Shown: positions 54,319 through 63,178 of the stretch, in pieces
Numbering within the stretch: position 1 is the first letter of the stretch
Layout of the letters: every line of letters starts with the position of its first letter
Source: Chryseosolibacter sp964438975
Lineage (GTDB): Bacteria; Bacteroidota; Bacteroidia; Cytophagales; Cyclobacteriaceae
NCBI GenBank assembly: GCA_964438975.1
Contig: CAYTMU010000016.1
Span: 1 to 64,000 of the forward strand
Direction: 5' to 3'
DNA: 64,000 bases
Program-made: the position numbers and the translations under genes
Notes under the pieces: model-generated
Told to the model about the DNA's origin: nothing
The model's input: the letters and a program-made list of their open reading frames with translations, nothing else
Databases searched by the model: none

Positions 54319-55935
54319 TCAATTAGGATCCCAGAAGACGCGATCTGCCGTGACCGACTTCGGTGTCTTGGGCGCATTGCGATTCAGCGTAAGAGATCGC
54401 GAATTATAGGCAAGCGAAACGGGATAACCCCTGCTTGTCACGGTATAGGGCAGCGGATCGCTGTTCGGATCGAACATGACCGGAAAGCCCGTTCGGCGGT
54501 AATCAGTATACGCATCCAAAGCAAATCCGAAACTCGCGATCCACTTCTGCGTCAAGATCAGTTCGAGCTTCCCGCGGCCATTCGCGCCGTCGTACCGTTC
54601 CAGTACATCCTCGACATATGAGACCATCGCTGCATCCGGTATCTGCGACACACTGGCGTCATCGGCGATTGCATTTACCTTTTCAAACGATGCGAACATA
54701 GCAAGTTCGAATTCCCCACGCGCATCTCCGGTGACGCCGCCCTCGTCGAGCATTAATTCCGCCTTAATGTACCCCACACTGAAGTAAGGAAGAAGTTTCT
54801 GTGCAACATCCCCCGGACCGGATAAACTCCCGGAGAGGCCGACCTCTCCTCCCTGACGGTCGTCGTACCGGCCTCCAATGGGGTACAAACCGAGCACTGT
54901 TTGCGAGCGATCCTGTTGCCAACTTTGGTTCACACCCTGCGATGCGAACCAGATCGAAAGGAAACCATTGGTATCCGTATACTCCGGCGGGTTTTGTGCG
55001 TTTGCGGGGTCTGTCAACTGATTAAACCAATAATACGGAACACGAGGATCGCTGATGCCCGACAGCACGTTGTTCAGCGCACTCTTCCCCGTCATGATCT
55101 CATAGAAATAGGGACTTACATACGTGAGCCGGTTGCCTGGCGTGTATTCCACTACAAAGGCCGGATTCCGGTCGTCAGGCGAAACGGATCTTCCATAACG
55201 AAGTTCGAAATCACCGCCGGGCACCATCAGATCATCCTCTGCAATCAAAGCATTTACTTCAGATGAAACATCTTGAACAAGGCGTACCTGGTTGAACATC
55301 TTCAACTTCAATGTTTTCGCAAACCGTCGCCAGCTGTCACGGTCACCGCCGTATATTACATCGTCGGGTCCCGGAACTGCTCCTTCGCCGCTGGCCAAGT
55401 CGGCAATACCCTGGTCGATCATATCGATCAACTGAGGATAGATGTCAGCGTCATCATCGTATTTCGGAAACTGCACTTCGTTCCCCTGAAGTGCTTCGGA
55501 GAAGGGAATATCTCCCCACATGTCAACCATCATGCTATACGTGTAAGCCGTCAGTATCCGCGCGATGCCGACATACATGAGGTTTCCCTCTTCGGAACCC
55601 TGGGTGACGATCACGTCAAAATCTTCAAGCGCTCCGGAATACAAGTTTTGCCACGCAGCCCGGATCTGAAAATCTTCCCCTGTAACATTGTATGCATCGA
55701 CACTGCCTCGCTGGACGGTCTGGTGAACGAGAATGGATACTGGAGTCGACAGTCCGTCGCTGCCGATACCAAGAGAATTCACCATCGCGACCTCGCCGGC
55801 TGTCAGGAGTTCTGCTACACCAACCTTAGACGGATTTCGCAGATCGACGTTGATATCCAGGAACTCAGCACAACCTGACAAGATGCCAACGGCAATTGTC
55901 AGCAACCAGGTCTTTGTATGCTTATGGAATTGCAT
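54319..55935 (-). CDS. SusD/RagB-type nutrient-binding lipoprotein (second locus)
   Basis: 538 residues. The lipobox ends in GILSGCAEFLDINVD, followed by the SusD-like fold of the SusD_like/SusD-2 branch: ARILTAYTYSMMVDMWGDIPFSEALQG, RFAKTLKLKMFNQVR and a long C-terminal domain with LILTQKWIASFG. This branch usually pairs with a SusC protein and often binds non-glycan or unusual substrates. It follows the SusC gene by 12 bases. The ATG at 55935 is preferred to one at 55941. Confidence 0.9.
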   Translation of the reverse strand: MQFHKHTKTWLLTIAVGILSGCAEFLDINVDLRNPSKVGVAELLTAGEVAMVNSLGIGSDGLSTPVSILVHQTVQRGSVDAYNVTGEDFQIRAAWQNLYSGALEDFDVIVTQGSEEGNLMYVGIARILTAYTYSMMVDMWGDIPFSEALQGNEVQFPKYDDDADIYPQLIDMIDQGIADLASGEGAVPGPDDVIYGGDRDSWRRFAKTLKLKMFNQVRLVQDVSSEVNALIAEDDLMVPGGDFELRYGRSVSPDDRNPAFVVEYTPGNRLTYVSPYFYEIMTGKSALNNVLSGISDPRVPYYWFNQLTDPANAQNPPEYTDTNGFLSIWFASQGVNQSWQQDRSQTVLGLYPIGGRYDDRQGGEVGLSGSLSGPGDVAQKLLPYFSVGYIKAELMLDEGGVTGDARGEFELAMFASFEKVNAIADDASVSQIPDAAMVSYVEDVLERYDGANGRGKLELILTQKWIASFGFALDAYTDYRRTGFPVMFDPNSDPLPYTVTSRGYPVSLAYNSRSLTLNRNAPKTPKSVTADRVFWDPN

Positions 55936-55947
55936 GATCAAATGAGG

Positions 55948-58900
55948 TTAAAATGTTAATGACAGGTTGACGCCGTAACGCTTCACTGATGGAGCGCTGT
56001 TGTACTCAAGTCCGACGTAATTCTGTGCGCCAAACGTACTCGTCTCGGGGTCGAAGTTTGAATATTTAGGAAAGTTCGGCGCCTTATACCAGAGGTTTCG
56101 TCCTGTGAACGTGATACCCGCACGACCGAAAGGTGTCTTCTTCAGCAGTTCTTTCGGAAAGTCATACCCCAATGAGACCTCGCTGAGTCGGATGACCGTT
56201 GCATCAAAGACACTCATCTCATCAGCCGAATTGATAGCAAATGAACCACTCGCATTCTGGAAATACACATCATTCAACAAGACTGAAGTCGTATTGACAA
56301 TCTTCTGACCATTCTCGTCGAGAATTGGCAGGCCCGAATCGGCATCGCCGTAAACACCCGGCACAATAAAGTACCCATCGCGGTCTTCGGTATCTTTCGT
56401 GACTCCACGGCCGAGGTAAAACTGTGTTGTCTCCGAATAGAGGTCACCGCCATGACGATAGTTCCACAAGCACGACAACGATATGCCGCGATAGCTGAAC
56501 GCTGTTCCCAGGCTCGCCAGGAAGTCAGGATTCGGATCAGCGACAAATTTGTAATCGTCCGATTGAATGGCGAGACCGGTAGCCGGATCGATGAGCAGGT
56601 TGCCTTCCTCATCTCGGACGTTATACGTTCCCTTCAAGGCACCGTATGGATGGCCGGCTGCCAGCACTGGCACGATCTTTCCGCCGTAGAGCGGGCGAAG
56701 CACGATATCGTCCACACCAGGAATAAGCGATTCCACATAGTTCCTGTTCTTAGTAAAAGTCGCGAACACATTCCAATTGAAGCTATTGGAAAGTCGAACA
56801 GGCGTTGCATCAAGTCCTATCTCGATTCCCTTGTTCGACATTTCCCCGAAGTTTGTGATCAACTGATTATAACCGGTCTCGTCAGCGAGCGAGATCGGTG
56901 CTATCTGGTCCGTTGTCCGAATGTCATACAAGGTTATATTCAGATTGATTTTGTCCCCGAGCAGGACGAAATCTGCCCCGAGTTCGATGCCGGTAGTAAA
57001 CTCCGGTGTGAGGTTCTCGTCATATACGGTGATGTCTGCAGTAGCGCCGGGCTGACCCCGGAACGGAAGATCATTTCCAGGCAAACTTCCCAGTAATCCA
57101 CTGCTCTTGGAGAAGTTTAACCGGTAGATCGGATACAGGGAGTAGACCGGTGCATCGTTGCCGATACGTGACCATGCGACGCGCAGCTTGCCGCTGGTAA
57201 GTATATTAGATGTGATGTCGAACGCATCCGTAAAAATGAATGACACGCTCGCAGAGGGATAAAAGAAACTTCGCTTGCTGGGAGGTAACGTGGATGACCA
57301 GTCATTACGCCCTGTCAGATTGACGAACACGAACTCTTTGTATCCGAGCGACATATCTGCAAATACTCCGAATAGTCTCCTTCGATAATAGCCGGGATCG
57401 AGTGAATTTCCGCCTCCAAACGGCACGACGTTGTTGAAGTTGTCAATGTCGTCGATATCAAATGCAATTGCGCCGGATGCCTTTACTCGCTGATTCTCGG
57501 CAGTGCGCTGATTTACATTCGCTCCGATAATAGTGCGGAGACTGACATCCTCTCCCAGCGATCGGTCCGCGGTTAGCAGAAGATTCGACTCGATCTCCTG
57601 GAAAGAGATGTCATCCAGGATTAACTGGCCGATTCCGGCAGCTCCAACGGACCCCTTCCTTGTCAATTCCCGGCGCCGGTCCGTGTAAGTGTTGATACCC
57701 ATGCGGTAGTTCGCACTTAGCCAGTCCGTAAGCTCATATCCGGCCGTCAGGTTTGCCGCGACACGATTCACTTCACTGCGAAGACCATTGTATCGCGCTG
57801 AATAATAAGGGTTATCAGACGAAGAGCCGAGAAAGAACACCTGTTCTTTCGTTACCGGGTCCTCGATCGGCTGACCAGTGATATCCCAGTTTCTTCCCGG
57901 AAACAATATGCGGGAAAGCACCGATGCGCTCACCTGCTCCGCCGACCCGTAGCCTGTCAGCGGTCCCTTTTGCAAGGCATTGATGAACGACATGCTACCA
58001 CCTATACTGAATCCGTTCTCCAACTCCGTATGCCCGCCGATGCTGATGTTCGTGCGGCCGTATTCGGAAAACGGGATGTAACCCTCCTGCTTCAGCCTGG
58101 ACGCGACTGCAGTAAACACCGAACGCTCATTTCCACCGCGAATTGATATCGAATTGTCGTACACCTTACCGTCGCGAAAGAAGTCCCTTACATTATCAGG
58201 GTAGGCGCGATAGGGTACCATTGCAGGATGGTTAGTGAACACGCCCGCGTACGCGCTCCAGTAAGGAATGGAATCGACACCGCTTCCATTCGGTACGATG
58301 GATCCATCCGCGAGGTAGTTCACACCGGGCCCCGGACGATCAAACGCCGGTCCCCAACTTCCGTTTGCTTCCGCATAGGCGAATCCTGAACCTGTGCCGT
58401 ACTTATTCTGGTACTCGGGAAGATTCGCGATCCGCTCGATGGCAAAACCCGATGAGTACGACATTTCGAAACCTTTCCGCGATGTACGATTACTTCCCGC
58501 TTTTGTCGTGACGACAATCACCCCGTTCGCGGCGCGCACGCCATACAGCGCCGCTGCGGCGCCACCGGGCAGTATATTAACTGACTCGATATTGTTTGGA
58601 TCGAGGTCTCCAACGCGACCGCCGTACGGAGCGCCATCTGTAACCTCGTTGGAAGTGGCGAAATAACTATTGTCGAAAGGAATTCCATCGACTATGAACA
58701 GTGGTTGATTGTTTCCAAAGAAAGACTTGTTACCTCGGATCGTGATGCGCGTAGCGCTACCCGGAGCACCACTTGAACTCATGATGTTCACACCCGCGAC
58801 CTTGCCTTGAAGACTTCGAAGAACGTCTGGTTCCGACTTCATCGCCAGGCGATCACCACTGACAGACGATACGACGTAACCCAGGGCACGCAACTCTCGC

Positions 58901-59238
58901 TCAATACCTGCCGCGGTGACAACCACCTCACCAAGTTGTTGGACATCCTGCGACATCTGAACATCCACGATCGTCCTATCACCCACTATGACTTCCCGGG
59001 TTGTCAAACCGATGAATGAAAACACAAGCGTTGATTCCGCTGAAACCGGAAGGGAATACACACCCTCAACATCCGTAACTGTACCCACCGCCAATCCTTT
59101 GATGACAACGTTCACTCCTGGCAACGGTGAACCATCCTCCACAGAGGTCACTTTCCCCGTAACCGTACGGCCCTGCGCCCATACACCACTCCACGTGATG
59201 GTGAAACACAACGACGTTAACAGTAGCAATTTCTTCAT
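55948..59238 (-). CDS. SusC/RagA-type TonB-linked outer-membrane transporter (second locus)
   Basis: 1096 residues. Signal peptide 1-21 (ending VWAQ), carboxypeptidase-like domain (VTGKVTSVEDGSPLPGVNVVIKG), plug with QGKVAGVNIMSSSGAPGSATRI and YGVRAANGVIVVTTKAG, then a long barrel ending in the terminal Phe (GVNLSLTF). It would import a substrate delivered by the SusD protein next to it. No enzyme gene follows in this locus. A strong interrupted palindrome upstream (59358-59392) and the LuxR-type regulator gene beyond it suggest the control. Confidence 0.95.
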   Translation of the reverse strand: MKKLLLLTSLCFTITWSGVWAQGRTVTGKVTSVEDGSPLPGVNVVIKGLAVGTVTDVEGVYSLPVSAESTLVFSFIGLTTREVIVGDRTIVDVQMSQDVQQLGEVVVTAAGIERELRALGYVVSSVSGDRLAMKSEPDVLRSLQGKVAGVNIMSSSGAPGSATRITIRGNKSFFGNNQPLFIVDGIPFDNSYFATSNEVTDGAPYGGRVGDLDPNNIESVNILPGGAAAALYGVRAANGVIVVTTKAGSNRTSRKGFEMSYSSGFAIERIANLPEYQNKYGTGSGFAYAEANGSWGPAFDRPGPGVNYLADGSIVPNGSGVDSIPYWSAYAGVFTNHPAMVPYRAYPDNVRDFFRDGKVYDNSISIRGGNERSVFTAVASRLKQEGYIPFSEYGRTNISIGGHTELENGFSIGGSMSFINALQKGPLTGYGSAEQVSASVLSRILFPGRNWDITGQPIEDPVTKEQVFFLGSSSDNPYYSARYNGLRSEVNRVAANLTAGYELTDWLSANYRMGINTYTDRRRELTRKGSVGAAGIGQLILDDISFQEIESNLLLTADRSLGEDVSLRTIIGANVNQRTAENQRVKASGAIAFDIDDIDNFNNVVPFGGGNSLDPGYYRRRLFGVFADMSLGYKEFVFVNLTGRNDWSSTLPPSKRSFFYPSASVSFIFTDAFDITSNILTSGKLRVAWSRIGNDAPVYSLYPIYRLNFSKSSGLLGSLPGNDLPFRGQPGATADITVYDENLTPEFTTGIELGADFVLLGDKINLNITLYDIRTTDQIAPISLADETGYNQLITNFGEMSNKGIEIGLDATPVRLSNSFNWNVFATFTKNRNYVESLIPGVDDIVLRPLYGGKIVPVLAAGHPYGALKGTYNVRDEEGNLLIDPATGLAIQSDDYKFVADPNPDFLASLGTAFSYRGISLSCLWNYRHGGDLYSETTQFYLGRGVTKDTEDRDGYFIVPGVYGDADSGLPILDENGQKIVNTTSVLLNDVYFQNASGSFAINSADEMSVFDATVIRLSEVSLGYDFPKELLKKTPFGRAGITFTGRNLWYKAPNFPKYSNFDPETSTFGAQNYVGLEYNSAPSVKRYGVNLSLTF

Positions 59239-59357
59239 ACGCTTTGATACGTTAATTCACAGCGACTTGCACGTATCCGAAACGGCGTACGACAGCGCTT
59301 ATCAAAGCTGCCAAAAGCGACCCTCAAAAAAATGACGGAAACGGAGGTATATTGGCT

Positions 59358-59392
59358 CGACAGAAATACCCTCAATTGGGTGAGTTCTGTCG
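59358..59392. promoter_or_regulatory. Nested palindrome upstream of the second susC
   Basis: CGACAGAA (59358-59365) pairs with TTCTGTCG (59385-59392), and inside it ACCC (59368-59371) pairs with GGGT (59378-59381). It stands in the gap between the LuxR-type regulator gene and susC. The position fits an operator, perhaps for that regulator. No T-run follows, so termination is unlikely. No clear -7 element was found. Confidence 0.45.
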
Positions 59393-59433
59393 GCAATGGG
59401 TGTGTAAACCCCAAGTAGAATTCTGTGGAAGAC

Positions 59434-60066
59434 CTAGATCAACTTTTCAAGATTTGCCTTTGCGATCGCTTCGGACTTGCAATTGACCTGCAACTTGGAA
59501 TAAATGTTCTTAATGTGCGTTTTCGCAGTCTCTTTAGAAATAAATAGTTCTTCGGAAATCTGTGTGTATGTCTTGCCTTCAGATATCAACTGAAGTATTT
59601 CTGTTTCACGGCGCGTCAACGGCGAGTTGGGATTGACATGAAAGTTGTCAATCACCATACGTGCGATCCGGCTACTCATCGGTGCACCACCTTTCACGAC
59701 TTCCTCCAGCGCAGCAAGCAATTCCATGTAGTTCGCACTTTTCGTAATATAACCGGAAGCTCCCGCTTTCAAGGCTTCGAATACAAGCTCGCTGTCTTCG
59801 TACACCGTAACCATCACGACGTCGCAATGCGGGTGCTTCTCCCGGATCAGCTTCGCACCCTGAATACCATTTATACCTGGCAACTCAATGTCCATCAGGA
59901 TGATCTCGGGCTTATCTTTATTGAGGTTATCAATCGCCTCTTCGCAACTGCCATACGAACCGATCACCATGAATTTCTGTGAACTATTCACAATGAGGCT
60001 GAAACTGTTCCGGATCTCCTGATCATCTTCAACAATCAGGACTCTCTTTCTAAATGGTAAGGCCAT
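59434..60066 (-). CDS. LuxR/NarL-family response regulator
   Basis: 210 residues. Receiver 1-125 (VLIVEDDQEI, acceptor Asp in IILMDIELPGINGI, Lys in ITKSANY) and a C-terminal LuxR-type helix-turn-helix (SPLTRRETEILQLISEGKTY, ISKETAKTHIKNIYSKL). It is phosphorylated by the upstream kinase and binds DNA. Its ATG lies inside the end of the kinase gene (17-base overlap), so the pair is translationally coupled. The second susC lies 195 bases downstream on the same strand. Confidence 0.94.
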   Translation of the reverse strand: MALPFRKRVLIVEDDQEIRNSFSLIVNSSQKFMVIGSYGSCEEAIDNLNKDKPEIILMDIELPGINGIQGAKLIREKHPHCDVVMVTVYEDSELVFEALKAGASGYITKSANYMELLAALEEVVKGGAPMSSRIARMVIDNFHVNPNSPLTRRETEILQLISEGKTYTQISEELFISKETAKTHIKNIYSKLQVNCKSEAIAKANLEKLI

Positions 60067-63004
60067 ACTTCAGGGTTTTGTTTATCTCGAAACTAAGTAC
60101 AATGCGTGTTCCTTCCTTCTCAACACTGTGTATACGTAAAACCGCTTTGATCCTATCGGCTCTTTCGCGAATATTTTTCAAACCATTTGACATTTCCAGA
60201 TCATCGACGTAGAAACCGACGCCATCATCCTCAAACGACATTTCAAATGAATTGTCGGCGCGAACCAGCGTCAGCGTGACATTGCTGGCGCAGGCGTATT
60301 TAAACGCGTTCGTCATGACCTCTTTAAAGATGAGATTCGCCTCGCGACCAAATCCGTACGGGAGTTTGATCTTTTCTTTGACCTCATTGTACGCGCGGAA
60401 TTTGATATTCTTCTCCTCAAACAATTTCTCTCCGAAGTCCCGGATATACAAGAATAGCTTTGACAACTCATCATTACCTGGATCGATTGACCAGATAAAG
60501 TCCCGCGTCCCTGTATACAAGTATTTCGCTGAATCTTCAACCTTTGTGTAAAGATCTGCCTGGCTGCCGTTTCCGGCTGAGTTGTTCAACTTCAACAGGC
60601 TGACATAGTTGATAATACGGGTCAGCTGGTTGCCCATTTCGTCGTGAAAATCACGGGCAATCTCCTTGCGCAGGATTTCCTGTTCGCGCGCGCGGATGCG
60701 CTCCATCATTACAAACTTATTCACACGACTTTTCACACGCATATAAAGCACAAGTGTGACAGCACCGGCGAACAGAATAAGCAGTCCAACTACAAAAGAA
60801 TTTGTGCGGTAAAACGGTGTCAGCACCGTAAACGGATATACGACAGACTCGGATGACCAGCTTCCCTGGTCGTCAGTCGCCATAACGCGAAAAACATAAT
60901 CCCCCGGCGGGAGATTGCTGTAGGTGACCTCGCTGTTCGACGACGGTTGTGACCATGTCTTATCAAAGTTTTCGAGCAGGTATCGAAACTTAACTGATTT
61001 CGGATATCGTTTGTCGACACGATTGTACTGGAAGGTAATATGATTTATATCCGGAGGAAGATCCGGCTCATACGGAAGTTGAAAAAATCCGACCAGGCTA
61101 TCCGAATACTGACGAACAGGATACTGTCCATAAAAAAGTTCAACCCCGGTCAGGTGAAGATCGAATGAGTTACGGCGGTGTCGTTCCAGGTCATTGTAAC
61201 GATAGAGTCCGTCGATAAGGCCGAATAGCTTCAGATCCTTAGTTATACTGAAGGCGTTCTGATTCGTCTCGACTCCGGCAAGTCCGTTGTCATGGTCATA
61301 ATGCCGATTCTCCAGAGGCTCAAGCCGGCTACTGTACTTCACACGTGTGATGCCTTTTTCTGTTCCGATCCACAGGTAATCGTCATCATCCTGAGCGACA
61401 AAATAGATGAAATCAGATGGAAGCCCCTGGTGGGTGGTGATCATCTTGCTAACCCCCGATCCGGGATCATAGATCGCCACGCCCGCACCACCTGATCCGA
61501 TCAACAAAAGCGAATCGCGGAATGACTGGATAGAGATTACCCCCGAGTTATCGATCTCCGGTATCGCGATCTGTTCGACGGAATCGCCCTTCACCGCGCT
61601 GATTCCAAATTCGCTTCCCACATACAATTTCCGGTAGTAAGGAGAATAGTGCAGTGCGCTGACGTGGTCGGAACTAAGTCCGTCCTTTGTGGTAATGTGG
61701 CGGAACGAGTCTCCGTCGTAGTGATTGATACCACCGTTGAAGGTGCCGACATACATGTTGCCGCCCTGGTCAAATTGTATATTCACGATAGCGCTACTGG
61801 AGAGTCCATCCGCACGCGTGTACCAATGGAATGAATCCGTGTCCCGGTGGTATTTTCCTAAGCCGTATCCCGTTCCGACCCATAGCGATCCATCAGGTCC
61901 TTCGGCAATGGTATGCACTTCATTTCGATAGGATTCCTTGCGATCGAAATAGGAATGGTGATTGTCGCCACGCGTTCGCCACAGCCCCCGGGTGGTGGAC
62001 CCGATCCATGTGTACCCGTGGCTATCCTGATGGATCGCCATCACGACATTCACGTCATTGGGGCCGTAGCGATTAAAGTCCTGTATGAAATATTTGTACA
62101 AACCGCGGCCGTGGGTAGCGAACCATGTGTTGCCCTCCGAGTCGACGAGTACCTGGTTGATCTCGACATCACGCAGGACCGTATCGAGCCTGACCTGGTC
62201 GCCTACCAGCTTTTCTTTCATCAATGTATTGTTATTGCGGGTCCAGAAGACATCGTTGATTGTATCGAGATACACGATATGATTCCTGACCGGCAAAAAG
62301 GCGGGAACGAACTCTCGTTTTTGAAAATCGATCGTAAAACGTCCCTTATCCGTACTCAGCCAGACCTTATTCTGGTAGTTGACAACGCTGAAGAGCCTGT
62401 TGAACTGGTGCTTATGGTTAAAGGAATAATCGCCAGCCGGTGTTTTGACATGAAATGAACTATCGCTGCTGTAGAGCAGAAGATTGCGGTCAGGCATGAG
62501 ATGGCAATAGCCCACCAGACTATTGTTGTCGAATGGTTTGGACCAGTAATACACCGAATCGCGATAGATCTTACCGAGATTTCCCGGAGCAGAGAGAAAG
62601 AAGATGGTATCATTGAGTTCGAACGCCCGCCGGATCCGGCGGGCATTCGCAGGCAGCCCCGGCTGAACAAAATTCTTGAACGATACGCCGTCGAATTTTG
62701 ATATACCACGCGGATGAATGATCCAAAGATTCTGTCGGGAGTCGAGTTTCAGATAGGTGATAATATTGCTCAGCAAACCATCGAGCGTAGTGTAAACCCG
62801 AAACTGGCGGCCATCGAAACGGGCCAGTCCGCCGCCATGGGTCCCGATCCAAAGATACCCGTTACGGTCTTCGAGCATGATGTTAACCTGCGATTGCGGA
62901 AGACCATCAACAGCGTTGTAATTCCGGATCGAATAGGTCTGGTTCTGCGAAACGGATGGCTTCACCAACCACATTATCAACCCTATCGCGAGCACATAGC
63001 GCAT
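60050..63004 (-). CDS. Propeller-Y_Y_Y sensor histidine kinase (HisKA_3)
   Basis: 984 residues. Signal peptide 1-19 (LVKPSVSQ), two seven-bladed-type propeller stretches (NGYLWIGTHGGGLARFDG, MYVGTFNGGINHYDG), Y_Y_Y domain (LPPGDYVFRVMATDDQGSW), one membrane helix (SFVVGLLILFAGAVTLVLYM), HisKA_3 with ARDFHDEMGNQLTRI and a HATPase (FEDDGVGFYVDD). It is the periplasmic-signal-sensing partner of the LuxR-type regulator downstream. The extracellular half resembles that of HTCS proteins, but the regulator is a separate protein. I start at the ATG at 63004, which gives the signal peptide; the longer reading to 63124 does not. Confidence 0.94.
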   Translation of the reverse strand: MRYVLAIGLIMWLVKPSVSQNQTYSIRNYNAVDGLPQSQVNIMLEDRNGYLWIGTHGGGLARFDGRQFRVYTTLDGLLSNIITYLKLDSRQNLWIIHPRGISKFDGVSFKNFVQPGLPANARRIRRAFELNDTIFFLSAPGNLGKIYRDSVYYWSKPFDNNSLVGYCHLMPDRNLLLYSSDSSFHVKTPAGDYSFNHKHQFNRLFSVVNYQNKVWLSTDKGRFTIDFQKREFVPAFLPVRNHIVYLDTINDVFWTRNNNTLMKEKLVGDQVRLDTVLRDVEINQVLVDSEGNTWFATHGRGLYKYFIQDFNRYGPNDVNVVMAIHQDSHGYTWIGSTTRGLWRTRGDNHHSYFDRKESYRNEVHTIAEGPDGSLWVGTGYGLGKYHRDTDSFHWYTRADGLSSSAIVNIQFDQGGNMYVGTFNGGINHYDGDSFRHITTKDGLSSDHVSALHYSPYYRKLYVGSEFGISAVKGDSVEQIAIPEIDNSGVISIQSFRDSLLLIGSGGAGVAIYDPGSGVSKMITTHQGLPSDFIYFVAQDDDDYLWIGTEKGITRVKYSSRLEPLENRHYDHDNGLAGVETNQNAFSITKDLKLFGLIDGLYRYNDLERHRRNSFDLHLTGVELFYGQYPVRQYSDSLVGFFQLPYEPDLPPDINHITFQYNRVDKRYPKSVKFRYLLENFDKTWSQPSSNSEVTYSNLPPGDYVFRVMATDDQGSWSSESVVYPFTVLTPFYRTNSFVVGLLILFAGAVTLVLYMRVKSRVNKFVMMERIRAREQEILRKEIARDFHDEMGNQLTRIINYVSLLKLNNSAGNGSQADLYTKVEDSAKYLYTGTRDFIWSIDPGNDELSKLFLYIRDFGEKLFEEKNIKFRAYNEVKEKIKLPYGFGREANLIFKEVMTNAFKYACASNVTLTLVRADNSFEMSFEDDGVGFYVDDLEMSNGLKNIRERADRIKAVLRIHSVEKEGTRIVLSFEINKTLKYGLTI

Positions 63005-63039
63005 AGATACCTTTCTGCAAAATACGAGATATCCAATCA

Positions 63040-63047
63040 CAAAGATA
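63040..63047 (-). promoter_or_regulatory. Candidate -7 element of the sensor kinase gene
   Basis: TATCTTTG on the minus strand matches TAnnTTTG and stands 35 bases before the kinase ATG. No well-spaced TTG -33 element was found. Confidence 0.4.
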
Positions 63048-63178
63048 TCACCCTCGCTGTGGTATAACGGCCAAATCGACTCAGTGGCCCAAATTTGATC
63101 GGCTTTTTTGCCGTTCACGGACACAACTTTTCGAAGCAGGTCTGTCCGCGATATACGAATATTTGCTTACTTGTAAGA

